A stretch of DNA of 8,004 nucleotides from Thermomonas sp. (GTDB lineage: Bacteria; Pseudomonadota; Gammaproteobacteria; Xanthomonadales; Xanthomonadaceae). The notes under the pieces are model-generated. The model saw only the letters and a list, made by a program, of their open reading frames with translations, had not been told where the DNA came from and did no database searches. Shown here piece after piece: positions 1 through 8,004 of this stretch. The stretch lies in contig JANJSW010000063.1 in assembly GCA_024711415.1 (NCBI GenBank), positions 1 through 8,004 of the forward strand, read 5' to 3'. The stretch's first letter is position 1; the number at the start of each line of letters is the position of its first letter. Position numbers and translations under genes: made by a program.

Positions 1-593
1 GCGACTGCGGCACGCTGCGCGAGGTGCTGCGCCATCCGGGCGTGGAGAAGGCCGTCCAGTGCGACATCGACGAGCAGGTCACGCGGATGGCGGAGAAGTA
101 CTTCCCGGAGCTGTGCGAATCCAACCATGATCCGCGTGCCGAGCTGCTGTTCGACGACGGCATCGCCTACATGGCCAACTGCGAGCCCGGCAGCGTGGAC
201 ATCGTGATCGTGGACTCCACCGACCCGGTCGGCCCGGCCGAAGGCCTGTTCAACAAGGCCTTCTTCGAGAGCTGCCACCGCGCCCTGAAGGACGACGGCA
301 TCCTCGTGCAGCAGAGCGAGTCGCCGCTGGTGCTGCTGGACCTGATCAAGGCGATGCGCGCGGAAATGGGCAAGGCCGGCTTCCACAGCTTCCAGACCCT
401 GCCGTTCCCGCAGCCCTGCTACCCCACCGGCTGGTGGAGCTGCACGATGGCGAAGAAGGCCGCCGGCGCCGACTTCGGCTTCCGCGAGGCCGACGCCCGC
501 GGCAAGGGCTTCGACACGCTCTACTACACCGCCGACCTCCACAAGGGCGCGCAAAGCCTGCCGCCTTTTGTGACCGCGGCCCTGAAAGCCTGA
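1..593 (+). CDS. speE: Spermidine synthase, 5'-truncated by the window edge
   Basis: Transfers the aminopropyl group of decarboxylated S-adenosylmethionine to putrescine, giving spermidine and methylthioadenosine in the cytosol. The frame is already open at base 3 and about 196 residues are visible. The family is usually about 285 aa, so roughly the first 90 residues (the N-terminal beta domain and part of the nucleotide-binding glycine loop) lie outside. The visible part begins inside the Rossmann-fold glycine motif (DCGTLREV), followed by the acidic nucleotide-ribose segment DIDEQV, the DDG segment, and the active-site signature VDSTDPVGPAEGLF, which carries the catalytic and polyamine-binding aspartates. 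YPTGWWSCTMA near the end matches the conserved C-terminal strand. The stop is TGA at 591-593. An 89-bp gap and a possible hairpin separate it from the next gene, so co-transcription is uncertain. Family assignment is secure from motif order. Confidence 0.94.
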   Translation, partial: DCGTLREVLRHPGVEKAVQCDIDEQVTRMAEKYFPELCESNHDPRAELLFDDGIAYMANCEPGSVDIVIVDSTDPVGPAEGLFNKAFFESCHRALKDDGILVQQSESPLVLLDLIKAMRAEMGKAGFHSFQTLPFPQPCYPTGWWSCTMAKKAAGADFGFREADARGKGFDTLYYTADLHKGAQSLPPFVTAALKA

Positions 594-597
594 TTCG

Positions 598-625
598 CCG
601 GGGGCAGCTCCCCCACTGCCGCCGG
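598..625 (+). terminator. Possible GC hairpin after speE
   Basis: An imperfect inverted repeat starts 5 bp after the speE stop. CCGG (598-601) pairs with CCGG (622-625) and GGCAG (603-607) pairs with CTGCC (616-620), with one G:G mismatch between the two segments and an 8-nt loop. A competing 5-bp stem GGGGG/CCCCC (600-604/610-614) uses the same bases. No T tract follows, so this is at best a weak or Rho-assisted terminator, or an attenuator ahead of the downstream gene. Confidence 0.3.
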
Positions 626-682
626 AAAACCGCATACCATCAACCTGTCGCGACCCGGCGGCGATGGCATGCAGGAGCCCGG

Positions 683-2596
683 ATGGAAATGACCCGGTCG
701 CTGCGAAAGGCAAGCCTGCTGCTGGCATTCCTGCTGGCGGCCAGCACGGGCGTCGCCGCGCAACCGGGCGCCCAGCGCGCGACCGCCGCGCCGCCGGCCC
801 CGTCGGCAGCCCGCTTCGACGCGGTTTTCGCCGAGGTCATCGGTCCGGACTCGATGGACATGACCTACGAGCGCTACGAGGCGTACCTGCAGCAACTGCG
901 CGTGTTGCTGCCGCGCGACGACCGGGTGCGCGACGTGCAGTTCCGCTCGGTGTTCTGCGGCAGCGAATACTGGACCGACCTCAAGCAGGGCCTGGCTTAT
1001 ACCGATGACGCCGTGCGCCGCGCCCGCGCGGCGGGGGACCTGGCCTCGCAGGCCCGGGCGCAGTACTGCCGCATCGGCTACGTGCATGCGCTGGAAGGCA
1101 GCCGCCGGGCACTGGCCGAAGCCGACCGGATGGTGGCGATGCTGGAAGGCTCATCGGAACGCCAGTTGTACGCCGAAGCGCTGGTACAACGCGGCGGCGT
1201 GCTTTCAATGCTGGGGGAACAGGCCAAGGCGCTGCTCGATTACCAGCGCGCACGCGCCGCCTTCCGCGAGGCCGGCATCGACCACGAGGTCGATGCGCTG
1301 ATGCTGGAGATCGCGATCGCATATCGCCGGATTGGCGACTGGCAGCAGGCCGAACGGTATTTCACCCGCTCGGTCGAGCGGATGGAGGACAAGCAGGATT
1401 GGGATCGCGTGATCACCGACCTGATCCAGCTGGGCTATCTGTACGACGAGTCGGGCAAGCCGCAAAAGGCGAAAGCCTCGTTCGAGCGCGCAATCACCGT
1501 GGCGCGCGCGCACGACGAACCCCTGAGCGAAGCCAGCGCCAACATCGGACTGGCTACCGCGCAGGTGTCGCTGGGCGAGTACGACGCTGCACTGGCCACG
1601 CTGGCGCGAGCCGCCTCGGGCTTCGAGGCACTACAGAACCATGGCGGCGACGACATGCTGCTGCTGCTCACCGGCCAGGCGCTTGCCGGCAAGGGCCAGC
1701 ACCTGGAGGCGATGGACCGCTACGCGCAGGCGCAGCCGTTGATCGAGAAAGACGGCAACCAGCGCTACCTGGCCCTGCTCTACCAGGCGCGCGCGGCCAG
1801 CCAGGAGGCACTGGGCAACGCCGCGCAGGCGCTGGCCGACTACAAGCGCTACTCGGCCCTGCAGACGTCGCTGCAGGGCAAGATGCGGCTGGAGCAGAGC
1901 CGGCTGCTGGAGTACGAGTACGAGATCCGCAAGCGCGAGTTCGAGAACCACAGGCTGCGCGCCGAAGCCAGCACCCGCAAGTCCCAGCTGCAGGCGCTGG
2001 AGCGGGTCCGCCAGTGGCAGACGCTGGCCCTGTCGCTGGGCGTGCTGCTGGTCGCGGTGCTGGGGGCGCTGGCCCTGCGCCAGCGCAAGCGCACGCGCCG
2101 CCTGCGCACGCTGGCGATGACCGATCCGCTGACCGACGTGGCCAGCCGCCGCGCCATCGAGAAGATCGCCGAGCGCGCACTTGCCGAAGCGGCGCAGTTG
2201 CAGGCTCCGGTCTCGGTGCTGTTGCTGGACCTGGACCACTTCAAGACGATCAACGACCGCTATGGCCATGCCGCCGGCGACGAAGTCCTGCGGGCGACCA
2301 CGCAGGCCTGGCAGGCGCAGCTGCGCGGGCGTGATCGGCTGGGACGGATCGGCGGGGAGGAGTTCGCGGTGGTCTGCATGGATGCCAACCGCGAACAGGC
2401 GCTGGCGATCGCCGGCCGCCTGCTCGCCGCCACCCGCGCCCTGCAGCTGCCGGGCATCGACCCGGCGTTGCACGTCCGCACCAGCATCGGCATCGCCCAG
2501 GCGCGCCCCGGTGACACCCGTGCCAGCCTGTTCGCGCGCGCCGATGCGGCGCTCTATCGCGCCAAGCACGAAGGCCGCGACCGGGTGGAAGAGTAG
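683..2596 (+). CDS. Membrane diguanylate cyclase with N-terminal TPR sensor and C-terminal GGDEF domain
   Basis: Predicted to make cyclic di-GMP from two GTP at the inner membrane. The 637-aa protein starts at ATG 683, preceded by AGGAG (673-677) with a 5-nt spacer. The reading frame is open further upstream, but that extension lacks any family similarity and overlaps speE. Residues 1-27 form a Sec signal (basic SLRK, then a Leu/Ala core, AxA-like end before Q27). Residues about 164-395 are helical TPR-like repeats, and 396-444 are charged and coiled-coil-like. A transmembrane helix spans about 445-465, followed by the basic stretch RQRKRTRR, so the TPR part should be periplasmic and the enzyme cytosolic. 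The GGDEF domain spans 477-637: DPLTDVASRR at the start, metal-binding LDLDHFK (D516), active site GGEEF (557-561), and the product-inhibition I-site RGRD (548-551) at the correct distance. No EAL domain is present. The ligand sensed by the TPR part is unknown. Confidence 0.93.
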   Translation: MEMTRSLRKASLLLAFLLAASTGVAAQPGAQRATAAPPAPSAARFDAVFAEVIGPDSMDMTYERYEAYLQQLRVLLPRDDRVRDVQFRSVFCGSEYWTDLKQGLAYTDDAVRRARAAGDLASQARAQYCRIGYVHALEGSRRALAEADRMVAMLEGSSERQLYAEALVQRGGVLSMLGEQAKALLDYQRARAAFREAGIDHEVDALMLEIAIAYRRIGDWQQAERYFTRSVERMEDKQDWDRVITDLIQLGYLYDESGKPQKAKASFERAITVARAHDEPLSEASANIGLATAQVSLGEYDAALATLARAASGFEALQNHGGDDMLLLLTGQALAGKGQHLEAMDRYAQAQPLIEKDGNQRYLALLYQARAASQEALGNAAQALADYKRYSALQTSLQGKMRLEQSRLLEYEYEIRKREFENHRLRAEASTRKSQLQALERVRQWQTLALSLGVLLVAVLGALALRQRKRTRRLRTLAMTDPLTDVASRRAIEKIAERALAEAAQLQAPVSVLLLDLDHFKTINDRYGHAAGDEVLRATTQAWQAQLRGRDRLGRIGGEEFAVVCMDANREQALAIAGRLLAATRALQLPGIDPALHVRTSIGIAQARPGDTRASLFARADAALYRAKHEGRDRVEE

Positions 2597-2602
2597 CGCC
2601 GG

Positions 2603-4912
<2,310 letters not shown>

Positions 4913-4924
4913 TCGCCGGTGAAG

Positions 4925-4956
4925 CCGTCGTCCGCGCGCTTGCAGCGCGGACACGG
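4925..4956 (+). terminator. GC-rich hairpin between comM and the convergent dehydrogenase gene
   Basis: GTCCGCGC (4930-4937) and GCGCGGAC (4945-4952) form a perfect 8-bp stem with a 7-nt loop. CCGT (4925-4928) and ACGG (4953-4956) extend it to 12 bp across a single bulged C. It lies 12 bp after the comM stop and about 55 bp past the stop of the opposing gene, so it could act on both transcripts. No T tract follows on either strand. The remaining 4913-5011 sequence shows no gene. Confidence 0.5.
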
Positions 4957-5011
4957 CAGCTGAAACATCACCATCGCCGGGTCTCCACGCCGGCGGACAG
5001 GCGGACCACCG

Positions 5012-6238
5012 TCAACGCGGCCAGACGCGTCGGTTGGGGTCGAACTCGGACGTCACCAGGGTGGCCGCACGCTGCCCGAATCCACATACCGCCAGCGGGC
5101 TCTGTGCGTAAGCGGTCATCCCGAACGCGCGCTCGATGTCGACCTCGTTGATCGCCCCGGTCACGAACGGGCCCAGCCCCGCCTCGGTGGCGCACAGCTG
5201 CAGCGTCTGCGACAGGTGGCCGACGTCCAGCACGCAAACGCGATACGCCTTGGCGTGGTTGCGGTACTTCCAGAAATTGCGATGGAAACGCGGCGCCAGC
5301 ACGCACAGTACCGGCGCATCGGCAAAAAAATCCTGGCCCGCTACCGCGATCCGCGCGAACGCGCGCAACTCTTCCGCCCGCCACGCCCGCGACGGCGTTT
5401 CACCCAGTGGGCGCGTCCCCGCGTCGCCCGGGCGTGGCGGTGCAACGCCCGGCACCACCGGCTCCAGCGCATGGCCGTCGACGCGATAGCGGTACAACCC
5501 CGCGGCGATGCCCTCGACGCGCTGCACGATCAGGAAGCAGTCGGTGGGATGCAGCGCGCCGCCGGAAGGACTGGTGCGCTTGTACACATCGAAACCGGGC
5601 GCGGAATGGCCAATCCCGCGTGCGCCGAACACCCGTGCCATCAGTTGCGCGAACGTCGCCACCGGCAGCACTGCGTCGGCCGGGTAATTCCGGCAGGTGG
5701 CCCGGCTGTCGAGCAAGGCATCGAAGTCGTTCCGGCCGATGCGCGGCAAGGGGACTTCGATTCCGGGGTGGGCGGATGGTGGTGCGGGCGGCGGCGGTGC
5801 GCCGTGGTTGCGCAGCAGGCCTTCGCTGGTGTCGACGTCGGCCTCGGCCATGCCCTTCGGTCCGTCGATGGCTTCCCAGCGCGCAGCCAGATGCGCCACC
5901 GCCGCAGGAGGATGCCAGCCGATGGCGCGAAACCCGTCATCCGCGGTATCGCCATCACCTTGCGCCAACAACAGGCCGGCATCGAGCAGTGCATCGACCG
6001 CATCGGCGCCGAAGCGCGCATCGAGCCCGTCGCGCTCGATCCAGTCCACGGCGCCCAGTGCACCCAGCACGGGGACGTGGCCGGCATCGATCTCGGCTGC
6101 TGCCGGCAGGTGCGGGGCGTGCGCGAACCAGCACAGGCGACTGACGACCCCGGTCCCGCCGGCCAGCAGATCGTCGAGTTCGAAGGTCGCCACCTCGCGC
6201 GGTTCCAGCCATGCCACCGTGCAGCGCCTGATCCGCAT
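5012..6238 (-). CDS. SagB/McbC-type FMN dehydrogenase of a putative peptide-modification (RiPP) system
   Basis: Related to the nitroreductase-fold FMN oxidoreductases that aromatise azolines to azoles in thiazole/oxazole peptides. It matches what I recall as the 'putative peptide maturation dehydrogenase' family (TIGR04511). It has 408 aa from ATG 6236-6238, chosen because GGAG (6245-6248) sits 6 nt upstream and the product then begins MRIRRCTVAWLEPRE. Longer versions would run into the divergent precursor gene. Residues 1-145 form an N-terminal domain with a winged-helix-like end (VDALLDAGLLL, 81-91), possibly a peptide-recognition domain. A Pro/Ala linker follows (147-159). The FMN domain (about 170-408) carries SRATCRNY (178-185), SPSGGALHP (223-231, the SagB-type glycine motif), KYRNHAKAYR (324-333), GHLSQ (340-344) and EAGLGP (352-357). 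It is divergent from the precursor-like gene, with 70 bp between starts. No YcaO or E1-like partner is visible. The substrate is unknown. Confidence 0.88.
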   Translation of the reverse strand: MRIRRCTVAWLEPREVATFELDDLLAGGTGVVSRLCWFAHAPHLPAAAEIDAGHVPVLGALGAVDWIERDGLDARFGADAVDALLDAGLLLAQGDGDTADDGFRAIGWHPPAAVAHLAARWEAIDGPKGMAEADVDTSEGLLRNHGAPPPPAPPSAHPGIEVPLPRIGRNDFDALLDSRATCRNYPADAVLPVATFAQLMARVFGARGIGHSAPGFDVYKRTSPSGGALHPTDCFLIVQRVEGIAAGLYRYRVDGHALEPVVPGVAPPRPGDAGTRPLGETPSRAWRAEELRAFARIAVAGQDFFADAPVLCVLAPRFHRNFWKYRNHAKAYRVCVLDVGHLSQTLQLCATEAGLGPFVTGAINEVDIERAFGMTAYAQSPLAVCGFGQRAATLVTSEFDPNRRVWPR

Positions 6239-6244
6239 TCCCGA

Positions 6245-6248
6245 CTCC
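6245..6248 (-). promoter_or_regulatory. Ribosome binding site that decides the dehydrogenase start
   Basis: GGAG on the minus strand, 6 nt before ATG 6238-6236. Upstream in-frame starts near 6310 and 6400 lie inside or antisense to the precursor gene and would add a tail with no resemblance to the family. Confidence 0.6.
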
Positions 6249-6249
6249 G

Positions 6250-6277
6250 TTGTCGTGCCCCGAGGCAATGGTATCGT
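6250..6277 (+). promoter_or_regulatory. Possible sigma-70 promoter of the precursor-peptide gene
   Basis: TTGTCG (6250-6255; 4 of 6 to TTGACA), a 16-bp spacer, and TATCGT (6272-6277; 4 of 6 to TATAAT) with the extended -10 TGG just before it. Transcription would begin near 6284, leaving a leader of about 25 nt before ATG 6309. The element lies wholly inside the 70-bp gap between the divergent genes. It also overlaps the area where a promoter for the minus-strand dehydrogenase must sit (weak minus-strand match TTGGTG at 6290-6295 and TACCAT at 6268-6273). Confidence 0.4.
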
Positions 6278-6308
6278 CCGCGTTCCATCCACCAAGGGGG
6301 AACGTGTC

Positions 6309-6593
6309 ATGGCACAGGAAAAGATTCCGCCGGCCGGCCTGCACCCGCGACTGGTCAAGGCGCTGCTGGACAACCTGGAAAGCAGCGAAGACTTCCGCAA
6401 GCAGTTCCAGGACTCGCCGGAACAGGCGCTGCGCTCGTTGGGCTACACCGATCCGTGGCAATGCCTGTCGCTGAAGGCGGGCCAGACGTTGGCATCGCCG
6501 GAGAGGATCCGGGCGCAGCGTGCCAAGCTTGAAACCGCCGTGGCGGGCGTGCAGCAGTACGAGTGCCCTTTGGCTGACCAGGAAGGCTACTGA
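6309..6593 (+). CDS. Putative RiPP precursor peptide (NHLP/Nif11-like leader)
   Basis: A 94-aa product, too small and too acidic-helical to be an enzyme, with the layout of a modified-peptide precursor. It agrees with my recollection of the xanthomonad 'putative modified peptide' family (TIGR04509), which is regularly found beside the dehydrogenase family next door. The start ATG 6309 has AAGGGGG (6294-6300) 8 nt upstream. Residues 12-46 form the leader core, with SSEDFRKQFQDSPEQALRSL followed by GY, resembling the Nif11/nitrile-hydratase leader pattern (DF..x..F..sPeqAL..LGY). Cys52 follows in DPWQC. Residues 60-77 form a charged helix. VAG (78-80) resembles the VAGG-type cleavage region of NHLP leaders and would leave the 14-residue tail VQQYECPLADQEGY with one Cys (86) and no Ser or Thr. 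A strong hairpin terminator follows 19 bp after the stop. The function of the mature peptide is unknown; the cleavage site is inference. Confidence 0.85.
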   Translation: MAQEKIPPAGLHPRLVKALLDNLESSEDFRKQFQDSPEQALRSLGYTDPWQCLSLKAGQTLASPERIRAQRAKLETAVAGVQQYECPLADQEGY

Positions 6594-6612
6594 CCCTGCC
6601 CGGCTCTTCTCT

Positions 6613-6643
6613 GCCCGGTGGCGAGTGCCGCCGGGCCGTTATT
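6613..6643 (+). terminator. Rho-independent-like terminator of the precursor gene
   Basis: GCCCGGTGGC (6613-6622) and GCCGCCGGGC (6627-6636) form a continuous 10-bp stem in RNA with one G:U wobble and a 4-nt loop (GAGT). The short T-containing tail CGTTATT (6637-6643) follows. It begins 19 bp after the precursor stop. Because the next gene converges from the other side, the same stem could also halt the opposite transcript, although on that strand no T tract follows. Confidence 0.68.
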
Positions 6644-6655
6644 CCCGCCGCCCCC

Positions 6656-8004
6656 TCAGTCCGGTCGGCTTCCCGTCGGCGCGGGCGCTGCCCCTGACGG
6701 CGGGCTGGTGCCGATGGCTGCATTGAGGAAACGCAGCAGGTCAGTGGTGGTGCTCTCGGCGAACACACGACCCCGGTGGGTGGCCAACCACTGCCTCTGC
6801 GCCTCGGCGGCCACCGCATTGCCCGCGGCAAGTTCCGCGCGCGACAACGCCCAGTGCACGACCACCAATGCCTTGGGGTCGCGGGCCAGGGGCCGCAGGC
6901 GTGCGATCGCGGCGTGCGGCTTGCCCGCCAGGCGTTCCTGTTCGGCAAGCAACACCTGCCGCAGTTGCCCGATGGTCGGGTAATCGGCGGGCACGCGGCT
7001 GTCGCGCGTGCGGACCAGGGCCGCGTCCACGCCCGCCTGATCACCCAGGCAGGCGGCCAACATGCCGGCATAGAGCCGCAACTCGGTCGAGGCAGGGGGA
7101 TAGATCGCATCCGCGTCGGCACCCTTCGCTTCCACCGCCGCGACCAGCTCGCGCAAGCGCGCACGCGCATCGCCACTGCCGGAGAACACCGCCACGCTGG
7201 CGACCGCTGCGCGTGCGCGCAAGGCCTCGAGCACGTCTCCCGCGCCATCCGCCTTTGCCAACCAGGCCTGTGCAGTGGCATCCGCCTTCGTCCATTGCGC
7301 ACGGTTGATCCAGGTGACCACACCCGCATCGCCCTGCCAACCATTGCGCCCGCTGGTGCTCGCCAGGTACACCTGATCGGCCTTCGCGTGCTGTCCCCGT
7401 ACGTCGTGGACCCGCGCATAGTATTCACCGGGCCCGGTATGCCCCGCCCCGCGCGCGCGCGCGAACTCGGCGAGCGCGGCATCGTACTTCTCCTGTCCCA
7501 GCAGATAGATGCCGAGGCTGTAGCGCGAGGCGTCAGCGCGCTCGTACTGCCGCTTCAGCGTGCGCCCGACCATCGTCTCGGCGGCGCGGAAGTCATTGCG
7601 ATGGTGCCACAGATTGGTCGACAGCCGGCCGATCACGCGATAGTCATCCGGATACAGCGCCAGATACTGTTCCGCGGAGCGGAAGTAGGCGGCCGGGCCG
7701 TCGTTCGACGCCAGCATCAGTTCCACCATCTGCCGTTCCTGCGGTGACAGCCGCTGCGGCAACGACAGCGCCTTGCGCCATGCCTCGCCCGCCTTCGCCA
7801 CTTCCCCCAGCGAGGCGTGCAGGCGCGCGATGTCGGCATACGCCAACGCGAACTGCGGGTCCAACTGCAGCGCGCGCAGGTACAGTCCCAATGCCTGTTC
7901 GCGGTCGCCCGAGGTATTGACCACGTTGCGCGCCAACGCGAAGGCCTTCAGCGCATCGAGGCTGGGGGTGGCCACGTTCGGCAACGGCACCGAGGTCTTC
8001 TGCA
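6656..8004 (-). CDS. TPR-rich C-terminal half of a probable peptide-modification-system cyclase, 5' end outside the window
   Basis: The frame runs from the stop at 6656-6658 to the window edge, where it is still open (reading ...QKTSVPLPNVATPSLDALKAF), so about 448 C-terminal residues are visible and the start is missing. An apparent start at GTG 7990 is internal. The visible part is helical repeats: the first TPR pair has DREQALGLYLRALQLDPQFA and YADIARLHASLGEVAKAGEAWRKAL, then further repeats in the style of RYSLGIYLLGQEKYDAALAEF, ending in a Ser/Pro/Ala-rich tail. No membrane segment or catalytic motif is seen here. The entry sequence VPLPNVATPSLDALKAF is typical of large signalling proteins in which TPRs follow a cyclase, kinase or winged-helix output domain. 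Beside the precursor and dehydrogenase, the best fit is the family I recall as 'putative peptide modification system cyclase' (TIGR04510), whose class III nucleotide-cyclase domain would lie upstream. That identity is inferred from context; a CadC-like TPR regulator is the main alternative. Confidence 0.75.
   Translation of the reverse strand, partial: QKTSVPLPNVATPSLDALKAFALARNVVNTSGDREQALGLYLRALQLDPQFALAYADIARLHASLGEVAKAGEAWRKALSLPQRLSPQERQMVELMLASNDGPAAYFRSAEQYLALYPDDYRVIGRLSTNLWHHRNDFRAAETMVGRTLKRQYERADASRYSLGIYLLGQEKYDAALAEFARARGAGHTGPGEYYARVHDVRGQHAKADQVYLASTSGRNGWQGDAGVVTWINRAQWTKADATAQAWLAKADGAGDVLEALRARAAVASVAVFSGSGDARARLRELVAAVEAKGADADAIYPPASTELRLYAGMLAACLGDQAGVDAALVRTRDSRVPADYPTIGQLRQVLLAEQERLAGKPHAAIARLRPLARDPKALVVVHWALSRAELAAGNAVAAEAQRQWLATHRGRVFAESTTTDLLRFLNAAIGTSPPSGAAPAPTGSRPD

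Noticed and set aside
434..682. Upstream open frame joined to the diguanylate cyclase gene.
   Set aside because: It overlaps speE in another frame and would bury the signal peptide. ATG 683 has a good AGGAG and starts directly with a Sec signal.
1631..2569. A 312-aa open frame on the minus strand over the GGDEF gene.
   Set aside because: It is Gln/Arg/Ala-rich and lacks motifs; the opposite strand encodes an intact GGDEF domain with active site and I-site.
5324..5330. Run of seven A (seven T on the coding strand, residues Asp303-Phe304-Phe305 of the dehydrogenase), unusual in such GC-rich DNA and a possible slippage site.
   Set aside because: The frame continues correctly through it with conserved motifs on both sides, and nothing else suggests programmed frameshifting or phase variation.
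6239..6400. Upstream extension of the dehydrogenase frame to a start at 6400.
   Set aside because: It is antisense to the precursor gene, has no ribosome binding site, and adds residues unlike the family. ATG 6238 with GGAG is better supported.
5216..6532. A 438-aa open frame on the plus strand, antisense to the dehydrogenase.
   Set aside because: Composition is low-complexity Arg/Ala/Gly/Pro with no recognisable motif, as expected opposite a GC-rich gene. The minus-strand frame carries clear SagB motifs and the plus frame runs through the precursor in the wrong phase.
7988..7990. GTG as a true start of the TPR protein.
   Set aside because: The frame stays open to the window edge and the product would begin in the middle of a characteristic domain-junction sequence without a ribosome binding site.

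Overview
The window is GC-rich, densely packed bacterial chromosome that looks like Xanthomonadaceae/Lysobacteraceae (Lysobacter, Luteimonas, Stenotrophomonas or Xanthomonas relatives). This assignment rests on the style of the SpeE, P-II, UbiK and ComM proteins and on a peptide-modification gene set at the right end that, as far as I recall, is largely confined to this family. No mobile element, tRNA, rRNA or CRISPR array was seen.

Left part (1-4912) is core genome. It holds the C-terminal two thirds of spermidine synthase (speE, +), a membrane diguanylate cyclase with a periplasmic TPR sensor (+), a P-II nitrogen regulator (-) that converges on the cyclase with only 6 bp between the stop codons, and a tight ubiK-comM pair (+). 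In that pair the comM ribosome binding site overlaps the ubiK stop codon. UbiK is an accessory factor of ubiquinone synthesis. ComM is the AAA+ helicase that extends branch migration during natural transformation.

Right part (5012-8004) is the interesting region: a candidate RiPP (ribosomally made, post-translationally modified peptide) locus. A 94-aa precursor-like peptide with a Nif11/NHLP-like leader (+) lies between a SagB/McbC-type FMN dehydrogenase (-, divergent, 70 bp away) and the TPR-rich C-terminal half of a large protein (-, convergent). The large protein is best explained as the 'peptide modification system cyclase' that accompanies these two families. Its product and chemistry are, to my knowledge, uncharacterised. 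The precursor gene has its own Shine-Dalgarno-like site, a plausible extended -10 promoter and a strong terminator hairpin, so it looks like an independently controlled short transcript.

The genes on the two sides of about position 4950 appear functionally unrelated. A GC-rich hairpin separates comM from the convergent dehydrogenase gene. The largest stretch without a gene is 160 bp (2942-3101), where no convincing promoter was found.
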